Shown here: positions 46,607 through 55,727 of the stretch, piece by piece
How positions within the stretch are numbered: the first letter of the stretch is position 1
How the letters are laid out: each line of letters opens with the position of its first letter
From: AP-15 sp963781215
GTDB lineage: Bacteria; Pseudomonadota; Alphaproteobacteria; ATCC43930; CGMCC-115725
Length of the DNA: 64,000 nt
Reading direction: 5' to 3'
Assembly (NCBI GenBank): GCA_963781215.1
Contig: CAWAFE010000021.1
Coordinates: forward strand, 1-64,000
Translations under genes and position numbers: made by a program
Notes under the pieces: model-generated
The model's input: the letters and a program-made list of their open reading frames with translations, nothing else
Told to the model about the DNA's origin: nothing
The model's database searches: none

Positions 46607-47888
46607 CCCCCTTCGCGAAGAGCTCGTGGAAGACCGAGAAGATCTGGGACGGATCGCCGACCCGGCGCATGGCGAAATGCGGGTTTCCCGGGGCGACCTC
46701 GCTGTAGGCGCGCCACAGATCGCTGTCGCGCGCGAGGCCGGTTAGGCTGCCGCCCATGCCGTCGCCGACCTCGACATACGCGAAGTATTGGCAGATCGGC
46801 AGCACCTCGCCGCCCAGTAGCGATACGCAGCGGCCGCTGTCCGCCCCGTAATTGTCACCGTCGGAGGCTTGCGCCGCGTAGATGTTCCAGCGGTCGGTCG
46901 GATAGCGGGCCCGGGCGATCTCCAGCATCTTTTCGAGCGCGGTCGAGACCACCGTGCCGCCGGTTTCGCGGCTGTAGAAGAACGTCTCCTCGTCGACCTC
47001 CTCGGCGGTACTAGTATGGCGAATGAAGACGACGTCGACATGCCGGTAGCGCCGGATCAGAAACACGTGCAGCAGCATGAAAAACCGTTTGGCGAGATCC
47101 TTCATCGACTCGGTCATCGATCCCGAAACGTCCATCAGGCAGAACATCACCGCTTCGGTGTTCGGGCGCGGCACGCGTTCGAAGCGGTTATAGCGGACAT
47201 CGAGCGGATCGATGTAAGGGATGATCTTGCTGCGGTGCTCGATGCGTTCGAGCTCGCGCGTCAGCCGCTCCGCCTCCTCGTCGGCGCCGCGGGAACGGGC
47301 GTTTTCCAGCGCCTCGCGCACGAGCTCGATTTCCTGCTGCTTCGGCCGTCGCAGCGAGATGCGGCGCGCCATGCTGTTGCGCATGGTCCGGCGCACGCTG
47401 AGATTGGCAGGTGTGCCGGTGACGGTGTAGCCGGCGCGTTGGAGATCGACGGTGAAGCTCTCCCGCAGGCTCTTCTTGACTAGATCGGGCAACTCGAGAT
47501 CCTCGAAGAACATGTCGAGGAACTCTTCCTTGGACAAGGTGAACTCAAAGGCGTCCTCGCCCGACCCGTCCGGGCTGCCCTGCGAGCCGCCGCGCCCGTC
47601 GCCGCCGCTCGGCCGCGGGATCTCGTCGCCGCGCAGGTATTCCTTGTTGCCGGGGACGACATGCTCGGTGCGGCCGGTGCGCCGGCTGTGGTGGAACTCC
47701 GGCTCGGTGATCCCGCGCATCGGGATCGCCACCTTCTCGCCGTGCTCGACATCGGCGACCTTGCGCTTCTTGAGCGCGTTCTGCACCGCCGATTTGACCT
47801 CGGCGCGGGCCCGACTCAGAAAGCGCTGCCGATTGCTGAGGCTCTTGCCCTTAGGGTTGGGCCGGCGATCGACGATGTTCATCGGCAT
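46593..47888 (-). CDS. yeaH: YeaH/YhbH family (DUF444) protein
   Basis: This 431-residue protein is the DUF444 partner of PrkA. The N-terminal part is basic and rich in arginine (RRPNPKGKSLSNRQRFLSRA). The C-terminal half is a von Willebrand A-like domain with the metal-binding motif MDVSGSMTESMKDLAKRFF, followed by RHTSTAEEVDEETFFYSRE. It acts with PrkA and SpoVR in starvation or stress; the biochemical role is unknown. An ATG two codons further in is an alternative start. Overlaps spoVR by 14 bases. Confidence 0.94.
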   Translation of the reverse strand: MPMNIVDRRPNPKGKSLSNRQRFLSRARAEVKSAVQNALKKRKVADVEHGEKVAIPMRGITEPEFHHSRRTGRTEHVVPGNKEYLRGDEIPRPSGGDGRGGSQGSPDGSGEDAFEFTLSKEEFLDMFFEDLELPDLVKKSLRESFTVDLQRAGYTVTGTPANLSVRRTMRNSMARRISLRRPKQQEIELVREALENARSRGADEEAERLTRELERIEHRSKIIPYIDPLDVRYNRFERVPRPNTEAVMFCLMDVSGSMTESMKDLAKRFFMLLHVFLIRRYRHVDVVFIRHTSTAEEVDEETFFYSRETGGTVVSTALEKMLEIARARYPTDRWNIYAAQASDGDNYGADSGRCVSLLGGEVLPICQYFAYVEVGDGMGGSLTGLARDSDLWRAYSEVAPGNPHFAMRRVGDPSQIFSVFHELFAKGGVRA

Positions 47889-47915
47889 CCCTCCAGGCCG
47901 GGCATGATAGCCGAC

Positions 47916-49862
47916 CTACCCCGCCTTGTTGACACGCATATACCACTCGACGAGCCGGCGAACCTGCCGCTCGGTGTAGCCGCGCGCCACCATCCGTTCC
48001 AGGAAATCGGCATGCTTCTTCTCGGTGTCGGAATCCTTCTTCGAGCCAAAGCTGATGACCGGCAACAGATCCTCGACCTGTGAGAACATGCGCCGCTCGA
48101 TGACCTCGCGCAGCTTCTCGTAGGAGGTCCATGACGGGTTGCGCCCCGAGTTGGCAGCGCGCGCCCGCAAGGCGAATTTGACGACCTCGTTGCGGAAATC
48201 CTTCGGATTGGCGATGCCCGCCGGCTTTTCGATCTTCGACAGCTCCTGATTCAGCAGCTCGCGGTTCATCAGCTGACCGGTGTCGGGGTCCTTGTAATCC
48301 GAATCCTCGATCCAGGCGTCGGCGTAGGCGACATAGCGGTCGAACAGGTTCTGGCCGTAGTCGGAATAGGATTCGAGATAGGCCTTCTGGATCTCGTGGC
48401 CGATGAACTCAGCGTAACGCGGGGCCAGCTCGGCCTTGATGAAGTTGAGGTATTTCTTTTCGGCGTCGTCCGGAAACTGCTCGCGCCAGATCGCCTGCTC
48501 GAGCACGTACATTAAATGGACCGGGTCGGCCGCCACCTCCTGGGTGTCGAAGTTGAACGTGCTCGACAGCACCTTGAAGGCAAAGCGGGTCGAAATGCCG
48601 TCCATCCCTTCGTCGACCCCGGCGGCGTCACGGTATTCCTGAACCGATTTGGCGCGGGGGTCGGTATCCTTCAGGCTCTCGCCGTCATAGACCCGCATCT
48701 TCGAGTACAGGTTCGAGTTCTCGTGCGATTTGATCCGCGACAGCACGCTGAACCGCGACAGGATATCCAGTGTCGACGGGGCGCAGGCCGCAGCCGACAG
48801 CTCGCTGTTCTGCAACAGCTTCTCGTAAATCCGCCGCTCTTCGAGAGCTCGCAGGCAATAGGGCACCTTGATAACCGAGATCCGGTCGATGAACGCCTCG
48901 TTGTTCTTGTTGTTCTTGAAGCTTTGCCATTCCGCCTCGTTGGAATGCGCGAGCACGATCCCCTGATAGGGGATGCCGCCGATGTTCTCGGACCCGACGT
49001 AATTGCCCTCCTGTGTCGAGGTCAGGAGCGGATGCAGCATCTTGATCGGCGCTTTGAACATCTCGACGAATTCGAGCAGCCCCTGCGTCGTCCGATTGAG
49101 GCCGCCGGAGTAGGAATAGGCGTCCGGGTCGTTCTGGCTGAAGAACTCCAGCTTGCGGATGTCGACCTTGCCGACAAGGCTCGATACGTCCTGGTTGTTC
49201 TCGTCGCCGGGCTCGGTCTTGGATATGCAAATCTGCTTCAGCCGCGATGGCTGCATCCGCACGACGGTGAATTTGGTGATGTCGCCGCCGAACTCATCGA
49301 GCCGCTTGACCGCCCAGGGCGAGATCGTGCCGGTGAGCCGGCGGATCGGCACGCCGTAGTGCTTTTCGAGCTCGGGACCGAGCGTCAGCGGGTCGAACAG
49401 GCCGAGCGGGCTCTCGAACACCGGGCTGATCTCGTTGCCGGCCTTGAGCACATAGACCGGCTCCTTCTCCATCAGCTGCTTCAGGCGCTCGGCCAGCGAG
49501 GATTTGCCGCCACCGACCGGACCCAACAGGTAGAGGATCTGCTTGCGCTCTTCGAGCCCTTGCGCCGCGTGGCGGAAGAAGCCGACGATCCGCTCGATCG
49601 TCTCCTCCATCCCGAAGAAATCCGAGAACTCCGGATAGACCTTGATCGTGCGGTTCATGAAGATGCGGCCGAGCCTGGAATCCTGGCTCGTGTCGATCAT
49701 CTCCGGCTCGCCGATTGCCTTCAGCATGCGCTCGGCTGCGCCTGCGTAGTAGTTCGGATCGTCCGAACATTTGCCGAGGTATTCCTCGAGCGAATACTCG
49801 ACCTCCCGCCGGTTGTCGTACAACCGTGAGTAGAGGCCAAAAATGCCGTCGTCAAATCCCAT
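47916..49862 (-). CDS. prkA: PrkA family serine protein kinase
   Basis: This 648-residue protein (YeaG in E. coli) has an AAA-type ATPase domain with Walker A LLGPVGGGKSSLAERLK near residue 106 and a C-terminal kinase-like domain. Typical segments include RTIKVYPEFSDFFGMEETIE, LTSTQEGNYVGSENIGGIPYQG and AHSNEAEWQSFKNNKNNEAF. It is the first gene of prkA-yeaH-spoVR. Start at MGFDDGIFGL with a gaggtg site. In E. coli yeaGH is induced in nitrogen starvation through sigma-54 and NtrC; a sigma-54 site is also seen here. Confidence 0.96.
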   Translation of the reverse strand: MGFDDGIFGLYSRLYDNRREVEYSLEEYLGKCSDDPNYYAGAAERMLKAIGEPEMIDTSQDSRLGRIFMNRTIKVYPEFSDFFGMEETIERIVGFFRHAAQGLEERKQILYLLGPVGGGKSSLAERLKQLMEKEPVYVLKAGNEISPVFESPLGLFDPLTLGPELEKHYGVPIRRLTGTISPWAVKRLDEFGGDITKFTVVRMQPSRLKQICISKTEPGDENNQDVSSLVGKVDIRKLEFFSQNDPDAYSYSGGLNRTTQGLLEFVEMFKAPIKMLHPLLTSTQEGNYVGSENIGGIPYQGIVLAHSNEAEWQSFKNNKNNEAFIDRISVIKVPYCLRALEERRIYEKLLQNSELSAAACAPSTLDILSRFSVLSRIKSHENSNLYSKMRVYDGESLKDTDPRAKSVQEYRDAAGVDEGMDGISTRFAFKVLSSTFNFDTQEVAADPVHLMYVLEQAIWREQFPDDAEKKYLNFIKAELAPRYAEFIGHEIQKAYLESYSDYGQNLFDRYVAYADAWIEDSDYKDPDTGQLMNRELLNQELSKIEKPAGIANPKDFRNEVVKFALRARAANSGRNPSWTSYEKLREVIERRMFSQVEDLLPVISFGSKKDSDTEKKHADFLERMVARGYTERQVRRLVEWYMRVNKAG

Positions 49863-50358
49863 TTTGCACCTCAAGCGAGGTCAGCGCTCAACCTGCTGCC
49901 CACGTCATTCCAATCAGAAAACGTTGCACGACGAAAACCATTCGCCTCGATCCTCCAACCGAGCTCTTTGGCGCCCGCCCCGTCGGCGGCCAGACGATCG
50001 TCTCGATCGTCCACCCTTCTCGCCGCCTTCAACGCAATCATTATGCCAACGCATTGTGGCGAGAGTGCGGATGTCGTCGACCGATCGCAGCAGCCCGCGA
50101 GCCAGTCCGTTCTGATGCGCCGGTAAGTTGGAAATCGACAACATCTTGTGGCAACCTTCCGAGCCGTCACCAGGATATATATGGTATCGGAAAATCCCAA
50201 TCAAAATCTAGGTTAACATGCGCGATTGTCGCCGATAGGCTTTCCATGGCGCCCGTCATCATCGCGTCAATAGAAGGTGAACCGCAGCGAGAAATCCGCC
50301 CGCTCGGTTTCTCGGTGCCGCTTCCAATTCGTTGGAGCTGCCGGGGGAATCGGGGGAG
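49863..50358. other. 496-base gap between divergent-looking blocks; promoter region of prkA
   Basis: No coding frame here looks protein-like on either strand. The part nearest prkA holds its likely promoter (see 50033-50048). The stretch 50170-50225 is AT-rich (atatatatggtatcgg, aaaatctaggttaacatg). It follows the stop of the SGNH gene, which ends at 50359 on the same strand. Confidence 0.6.
50033..50048 (-). promoter_or_regulatory. Candidate sigma-54 promoter for prkA-yeaH-spoVR
   Basis: On the minus strand 50048 to 50033 reads TGGCATAATGATTGCG. This fits the sigma-54 consensus TGGCAY-N5-TTGC exactly at the -24 GG and -12 GC elements. Transcription would begin near 50022, about 160 bases before the prkA ATG. 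The E. coli homologue yeaGH is sigma-54/NtrC-controlled, which supports the call. No activator site was identified. Confidence 0.5.
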
Positions 50359-51216
50359 CTATCGGGGCGGAGAGGATTGCGGCGGATCGCCCGATCGCCT
50401 GAGCCCGGCCAAGGCGTCCGGGCGGCGCCCCATCGACTTCGCCGTCTTCGTGCCCGCCGCCAGATTCGCGCCGATCGCCAAGGCGAGTTGGTCGGCTAGG
50501 CAGCCATAGCTCGCATCGGTCATGTGCAGCCCGTCCGGGCCGATCAGCGCCGCCGGCGCCAGCTGGCGGGTCGCATCCCAGCCCCGCATGATCTCGAAGC
50601 GGCGGAAATAGCCGACATGGGTGCGATTGGCGACCGCAGCGATGATCCGCTCCATCTCGTTCACGGCCGGACGTGCGAGCACCCGCGGCGCATATTGCAG
50701 GTCCATCAGGACGACATCAATGCCGCGGCCCTTCATCGAGGCGACGCCGCCTTCGATCAGTTCCTCGTCACCCCCGACGTCGTCGCGGCGGAGCACCGCG
50801 TTGGTGCCGACCTGCCAGATTACCAGATCAGGATGCTCGGCGATCACGTCGCGGTCGAGGCGGGCCAGCTCCAGCCGTACATCCTCGCCGCCAATTCCGC
50901 GATTGACGACCCGGATGTCGACGGCGGGGAATCGGCTCTCGAGAGCGCGCTCAAGGCGGCTGGGATAGCTCATCGCCGGGCCGCTGGCGCCAAAGCCCCG
51001 GGTCGAGGACGAGCCCAGCGCTACGATCGTCACGTTCTCGCCCCGCTCGATCCGCGCCGCGGTGCGCGTCAGCGCGGGCCCGATCGCGGCCAGCGCCGGC
51101 GACGTCGCGCAACTCGGCGGGCCCGCCGAACCGGGCGGATCGGCGAGTGCCGCACCCGCCGCCGAGACGGCGGCGAGGGCGACGGCGGCAAACCGCGCCG
51201 AGCGGGCCCGCTTCAT
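50359..51216 (-). CDS. SGNH/GDSL-type hydrolase, exported
   Basis: This 285-residue protein has a signal peptide (FAAVALAAVSAAGAALA) and the SGNH blocks: serine in VALGSSSTRGFGASGP, NRGIGGED, IWQVGTNAV and the catalytic pair in GPDGLHMTD. It is probably a periplasmic esterase that removes acyl groups from a polysaccharide. The ATG overlaps the stop of a second SGNH gene (ATGA), and that gene overlaps an OpgC-type acyltransferase, so all three form one operon. Confidence 0.9.
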   Translation of the reverse strand: MKRARSARFAAVALAAVSAAGAALADPPGSAGPPSCATSPALAAIGPALTRTAARIERGENVTIVALGSSSTRGFGASGPAMSYPSRLERALESRFPAVDIRVVNRGIGGEDVRLELARLDRDVIAEHPDLVIWQVGTNAVLRRDDVGGDEELIEGGVASMKGRGIDVVLMDLQYAPRVLARPAVNEMERIIAAVANRTHVGYFRRFEIMRGWDATRQLAPAALIGPDGLHMTDASYGCLADQLALAIGANLAAGTKTAKSMGRRPDALAGLRRSGDPPQSSPPR

Positions 51217-51965
51217 TGCAGGGCGATCCGAATCGCCGCCGCCAGGTTGCGGCCGAGACAATCGTAGACGGCGGCGGCGAGGTTCGCCCGCCCGTCCTTG
51301 GCGACACCGTCGAAATTGAACACGTCCTGCTCGCTCCAATAGCGCATCATCTCAAACCGCGGAAAGACGTACACGTCGTTCACGTCGCCCACTCGATGCA
51401 TCGCCCGAAGATACCGCTCGAAATCGATAACGGTGACGGTGCTATGCGAGAATTGCATATCGACCAGCACGATGTCGATGGATCGCGCCTTGAGCTCGTC
51501 GATGCCCATTTGCAGCGCCGTCGTGAACTCGTCGACATCGACGCCGCGGACGGCGTCGGTCGTGCCGGTTTCCCAGGTCACCAGCACCGGGTCCTCGGCG
51601 AGGACATCGCTCGGAAAGCGCGCCAGCATCTCCTGCGCCGTCTGCCGCGGAACCCCCTTGTTGACGACGGTGATCGGCACCGCGGGATAGTCGCGGGCGA
51701 GCGCCTCCTGCAGCCGGCGCGGGTAAGCGAGATCGGGTGGGCCCGCCGCGGCCCCGACGGTCGAGGCGCCGCCGATCGCGACGATCTTGATCGATGCCCC
51801 CATACGCAGCTTGTCGGCGAACTGAGGCAGCTTACCGTCGACCGTCATCAGCTCGGCCGGGACGCCGCACTCCGCCATGGCGAAGGCGGCAGCCGACGGC
51901 AGCAGCATCGCGGCCAACCCGCCGGCCAGGCCTAGCGCCAACCCGCCGAAACGAAGCCCGCTCAT
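51213..51965 (-). CDS. SGNH-like protein lacking the catalytic histidine
   Basis: This 250-residue exported protein (signal LALGLAGGLAAMLLPSAAAFA) is similar in layout to its downstream neighbour: VAIGGASTVGAAAGPP, NKGVPRQTAQEML, VTWETGTTDAVRGV. Where the neighbour has DGLHMTD, this one has FDGVAKDGRANLA, with no histidine. It keeps a serine in GGAST. It may be a non-catalytic partner, or use another base. ATG at 51965 overlaps the acyltransferase stop. Confidence 0.8.
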   Translation of the reverse strand: MSGLRFGGLALGLAGGLAAMLLPSAAAFAMAECGVPAELMTVDGKLPQFADKLRMGASIKIVAIGGASTVGAAAGPPDLAYPRRLQEALARDYPAVPITVVNKGVPRQTAQEMLARFPSDVLAEDPVLVTWETGTTDAVRGVDVDEFTTALQMGIDELKARSIDIVLVDMQFSHSTVTVIDFERYLRAMHRVGDVNDVYVFPRFEMMRYWSEQDVFNFDGVAKDGRANLAAAVYDCLGRNLAAAIRIALQ

Positions 51966-53116
51966 GGCCTCACACCACCCGCCGCTTGCGCGGCGGCCGT
52001 GCTGCGACCCATCGACTTGTACCATTCGATCAACCCGGCGATCAGAAACATTGTGAGGATGCCGGCCGCGTTGACGGCCAGCTGAAGGAGCAGCGCCGGG
52101 TTGTATTCCGACACCACGAAATGGCCGAGCGCCGACAGCAGGATCCCGAGGCAAAAAATCTCGAGCGAGTTCTGGCCGCACAGCACGAACGGTCTTGCCG
52201 GGGCCGAACGCAGGAACTTCGCCGCCGGCGGGACCACCGCCGCCACGACTGTGACCAAGGCGAAGAACGGGACCAGCCGGAGCGGCGACAGGTTGGTCTT
52301 GTTGACCGGCCAAAGCTCCTTCAGAAAGAGCCCCGGAAACGGGTCCCAGAACCCGTGGATCGTCCAGCTGATCCTGACAATGGACCCGGCCGTGAGAACG
52401 ATGACCGCTGCGGACAAGAGCACGCGGCCCTGGGCCGACGAAGCCGCTATCCGGATCCGGCCGAGGCCGAGGGCCGCCCCGGCGGTGAACAGGATTTGCC
52501 ATGCTAGCGGGTTGAAATACCAAATATTTCCTTTGGGGTAGGCCGGCACGGACAGGTTGCCGATCTGGACGGCGAGGTAGAGCAGAAAGGACGGGATCAG
52601 AACGAGCGGCAGCGACGCGCGCAGCCCGACCAGGATGATCGGGAAGGCCAGCAGCAGCACGATGTAGAGGGGCAGGATGTCGAGAAAGGTCGGCTGAAAC
52701 TGAAGCAGCAGGGCCTTGACGATGGCAACGTGCGGCTCGCTCAGAAAATCGCCGACCCCCATCTCTTCGTTGTACATCGGGTTCTTGAACCGCATCACCG
52801 TATAGGACACTTCGGCGATGAAAATCATGAACAGGAAGATGTGGGCGACATAGAGCTGCCAGGCGCGGCGCAGGATCTGCGCCGAGGCGTAGAGCGCGCC
52901 CTGGGTCGCGAGCGTGCGTCCGTAAACGAGGGCGGCGGTATAGCCCGAGATGAAGATGAAGACCTCCGCCGCGTCGCAAAACTGGACCGATTGAAGCGTA
53001 AAATACCCGAGCACGTTTTCGGGAATATGGTCGATGAAGATGAATACGAGGGCAAGGCCGCGGAAAAAGTCGAGGCGTAGATCGCGCGGCTGGGACCGCT
53101 GGGTGGAGCTCTGCAT
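51962..53116 (-). CDS. OpgC-domain integral membrane acyltransferase
   Basis: This 384-residue protein has about ten membrane helices and the OpgC start DLRLDFFRGLALVFIFIDHI followed by VFIFISGYTAALVYG. In characterised members OpgC adds succinyl groups to osmoregulated periplasmic glucans; related proteins acylate other glycans. With the two SGNH genes overlapping behind it, it suggests a module that adds and removes or transfers acyl groups on a periplasmic sugar polymer. No opgG or opgH glucan synthesis genes lie nearby. Confidence 0.88.
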   Translation of the reverse strand: MQSSTQRSQPRDLRLDFFRGLALVFIFIDHIPENVLGYFTLQSVQFCDAAEVFIFISGYTAALVYGRTLATQGALYASAQILRRAWQLYVAHIFLFMIFIAEVSYTVMRFKNPMYNEEMGVGDFLSEPHVAIVKALLLQFQPTFLDILPLYIVLLLAFPIILVGLRASLPLVLIPSFLLYLAVQIGNLSVPAYPKGNIWYFNPLAWQILFTAGAALGLGRIRIAASSAQGRVLLSAAVIVLTAGSIVRISWTIHGFWDPFPGLFLKELWPVNKTNLSPLRLVPFFALVTVVAAVVPPAAKFLRSAPARPFVLCGQNSLEIFCLGILLSALGHFVVSEYNPALLLQLAVNAAGILTMFLIAGLIEWYKSMGRSTAAAQAAGGVRP

Positions 53117-53195
53117 TGTGGCGGCGGCGCCAGCATAGCAAACACAAGGAGCCGCGTCGACGTGGGGCGGCTGACCCGATCCGAAAGGAGCTGAC

Positions 53196-54146
53196 ATGGA
53201 GGGGAGCGCAATCGGCCGCGTCGCGGTAATCGGGACCGGCACCATCGGTGCCAGCTGGACGGCGTATTTCCTGGCGCGCGGGCTCGTCGTCCAGGCGAGC
53301 GACCCCGCCCCCGAAGCGGAGGGCTTTGTGCGCCGCTTCGTCGAGACGGCATGGCCGGCGCTGCGGCGGCTGGGCGGCCCGGCCCCGCTGCCGCAGCGCG
53401 TCCCGCAGGATCGTCTGATTTTCCATGGCGAGCCCGAGGCGGCCGCCGAAGGAGCGGATTTCGTCCAGGAAAACGGCCCTGAGCGCGAGCCGCTGAAGCG
53501 CGGCCTCTTGTCGCGCCTCGATGCCGTCCTGCCGCAGACGGTTGTCATCGCCTCGAGCTCCTCGGGTTTGCTGATGACCAAATTACAGGCAGATTGCCGC
53601 AATCCCGAGCGTTGCGTGATCGGCCATCCGTTCAACCCGCCGCATCTGGTGCCGCTGGTCGAGGTCGTCGCCGGCGAACGCACCGCGGCGGCGACGATCG
53701 AGCGCGCGCTGGCGATCTACAGCGCGCTCGGCAAGCGGCCGATCCATATCCGCCGCGAGGTCGAAGGCCATGTCGCCAACCGGTTGCAGGCGGCGTTGTG
53801 GCGCGAGGCCGTGCACCTCCTTGCCGAGGGCGTGGCGAGCGTCGCCGACATCGACGCCGCGATCAGCGAGGGGCCCGGGCTGCGCTGGGCGCTGATGGGG
53901 CCGCATTTGACATTTCACCTCGCCGGCGGCGCCGGCGGGATCGGCCATTTTCTCGATCAGTTCGCCGGCCCGATGGCAAGCTGGTGGGACACGCTGGGTC
54001 GGCCCCGCCTGGACGCCGCGGTCCGGGAAAAGATTACCGCCGGTATCGCCGCCGAAGCCGCCGGGCGCAGCATCGAGGAGTTGGCGGCGGAGCGCGATCG
54101 TCTGCTGGTGGAGGTTTTGGCGATCCGGCATGGCGAGGGCCATTGA
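53196..54146 (+). CDS. 3-hydroxyacyl-CoA dehydrogenase-family protein (carnitine/gulonate dehydrogenase type)
   Basis: This 316-residue protein has the NAD loop RVAVIGTGTIGASWTAYFLA, the segment VQENGPEREPLKRGLL, ASSSSGLLMTKLQ and GHPFNPPHLVPLVEVV with the catalytic histidine, then VANRLQAALWREAVHLLAEG. Length and EGVASVADIDAAISEGPGLR match the lambda-crystallin/carnitine-3-dehydrogenase branch, which acts on small hydroxy acids rather than on acyl-CoA. Start at ATG 53196 after an aaaggag site. It is a single gene, convergent with scoAB. Confidence 0.88.
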   Translation: MEGSAIGRVAVIGTGTIGASWTAYFLARGLVVQASDPAPEAEGFVRRFVETAWPALRRLGGPAPLPQRVPQDRLIFHGEPEAAAEGADFVQENGPEREPLKRGLLSRLDAVLPQTVVIASSSSGLLMTKLQADCRNPERCVIGHPFNPPHLVPLVEVVAGERTAAATIERALAIYSALGKRPIHIRREVEGHVANRLQAALWREAVHLLAEGVASVADIDAAISEGPGLRWALMGPHLTFHLAGGAGGIGHFLDQFAGPMASWWDTLGRPRLDAAVREKITAGIAAEAAGRSIEELAAERDRLLVEVLAIRHGEGH

Positions 54147-54272
54147 AGGCGGTTAGCGCCGGACTCGGGCGCGCCTCGAATGTGTCATAAAAACATCTTG
54201 CATTTCTACCCCTAAAGGGGTACGCCCTATCCCACCCTCCGCGTCACGGCTCGCAAGAACCTTGAGGCTCCG

Positions 54273-54306
54273 GGAGAGCCGGTTTTACCGGCTCTTCTCG
54301 TTTTCG
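54273..54306. terminator. Hairpin between convergent genes, likely bidirectional terminator
   Basis: Bases 54273-54283 and 54287-54297 pair in an 11-bp GC-rich stem (core agagccggt/accggctct) with a ttt loop. On the plus strand a tctcgtttt stretch follows. It lies in the gap between the dehydrogenase gene and scoB, which converge here, so it could end both transcripts. Confidence 0.55.
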
Positions 54307-54318
54307 CAGCGGCCTCGT

Positions 54319-54960
54319 TCAGACGAGGCCGGGACGCGGCGAAAAGGACGCCTGGGTCTGCGCGCGGATTTCCTCGAGCGAGACGCCCGGCGCCAGCTCG
54401 GTCAGGGTCATTCCCGCGCGATCGATCGAAAAGACGCCGAGATCGGTGATCACCAGGTCGACCACCGCGGCGCCGGTCAGCGGCAGGGTGCACCGGGACA
54501 GCAGTTTCGGCTCGCCGCGCGCGGTGTGCTCCATCAGCACGATGACCCGCCTGACCCCGGCGACGAGGTCCATCGCCCCGCCCATGCCCTTGACCATCCG
54601 GCCCGGGATCATCCAGTTGGCGAGGTCGCCGTTCTCGGCCACCTGCATGGCTCCGAGGATCGACAGGTCGATATGCCCGCCGCGGATCATGCCAAAGGAT
54701 TGCGCGCTGTCGAAATAGCTCGTCGTCGGCAATTCGGTGATCGTCTGCTTGCCGGCGTTGATCAGGTCGGGGTCCTCTTCGCCCTCGAACGGAAACGGCC
54801 CCATCCCGAGCATGCCGTTCTCGCTTTGCAGCTGCACCGTGATCCCGGCCGGGATGAAGTTCGAGACCAGGGTCGGGATGCCGATGCCGAGATTGACGTA
54901 GAAGCCGTCCTCGAGCTCGGCCGCGGCGCGGCGCGCCATGTCGTCGCGTGACCAGGCCAT
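54319..54960 (-). CDS. scoB: 3-oxoacid CoA-transferase subunit B
   Basis: This 213-residue subunit carries the catalytic glutamate in QLQSENGMLGMGPFP and the family start MARRAAAELEDGFYVNLGIG with IPTLVSNFIPAG. Later segments are HIDLSILGAMQVAENGDLAN and VMEHTARG-like (LMEHTARGEPKLL). It moves CoA from succinyl-CoA to acetoacetate or another 3-oxoacid. Start with aggag upstream, 17 bases after the corrected scoA stop. In the sequence as given a frameshift fuses scoA into this gene. Confidence 0.94.
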   Translation of the reverse strand: MAWSRDDMARRAAAELEDGFYVNLGIGIPTLVSNFIPAGITVQLQSENGMLGMGPFPFEGEEDPDLINAGKQTITELPTTSYFDSAQSFGMIRGGHIDLSILGAMQVAENGDLANWMIPGRMVKGMGGAMDLVAGVRRVIVLMEHTARGEPKLLSRCTLPLTGAAVVDLVITDLGVFSIDRAGMTLTELAPGVSLEEIRAQTQASFSPRPGLV

Positions 54961-54977
54961 GTCGCTTCTCCTATTTC

Positions 54978-55683
54978 TCAAGCGCCGCGCTGGCGCACCG
55001 TGCGCTGCTCGATGCGCTTTTCGAACGACGCGGGCGTGCACGATCCGCTGGACGAAGATGCCGGGGGTGTGGATTTGGTCGGGATCGATCGCACCCGGCT
55101 CGACCAGATCCTCGACCTCGGCGACGGTCACGCGCCCGGCGGTCGCCATTACCGGATTGAAGTTGCGCGCCGTCTTGCGGTAGGCGAGGTTTCCCTCACG
55201 ATCGCCCTTCCAGGCGTGGACCACGGCGAGGTCGGCGACGAGCCCACGCTCCATGACATAGCTCTCGCCGTCGAAGTCGCGCGTTTCCTTGCCTTCGGCG
55301 ATCAAGGTCCCGACCCCGGTCTTGGTGAAAAACGCCGGGACCCCGGCGCCACCGGCGCGGATGCGCTCGGCCAAGGTTCCCTGCGGATTGAATTCGAGCT
55401 CGAGCTCGCCCTTGAGGTAGAGTTCGGCGAAGAGCTTGTTCTCGCCGACATAGGAGGAGATCATCTTGCGGATCTGCCGGGTTTCGAGCAGAAGCCCGAG
55501 GCCGGCGCCGTCGATCCCGGCATTGTTCGAGACCACCGTCAACCCTTTGACGCCGGAATCCCGGATCGCCGCGATCAGCGCCTCCGGTATGCCGCACAAG
55601 CCGAACCCGCCCGACATGATCGTCATGCCGTCCCGCAACAGCCCGGCCAGCGCGGCCGACGCATCCGGATAGACCTTGTTCAT
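54978..55683 (-). CDS. scoA: 3-oxoacid CoA-transferase subunit A, apparent frameshift at the end
   Basis: This subunit starts MNKVYPDASAALAGLLRDGM and shows the CoA-binding SGGFGLCGIPEALI, SNNAGIDGAGLGLLLE and PQGTLAERIRAGGAGVPAFF. The frame is normal up to HARV near 55025. One surplus G (gtcgttcgaa for gtcttcgaa) then sends it straight through into scoB as a 454-codon fusion. One base on, the expected ending FEKRIEQRTVRQRGA and a TGA at 54978 appear. The fusion is almost certainly an artefact or recent indel. Confidence 0.88.
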
Positions 55684-55727
55684 CTGCCCTCCTCCCAGGC
55701 TGAGCGGGGAATGCTACCCACCGGCGG

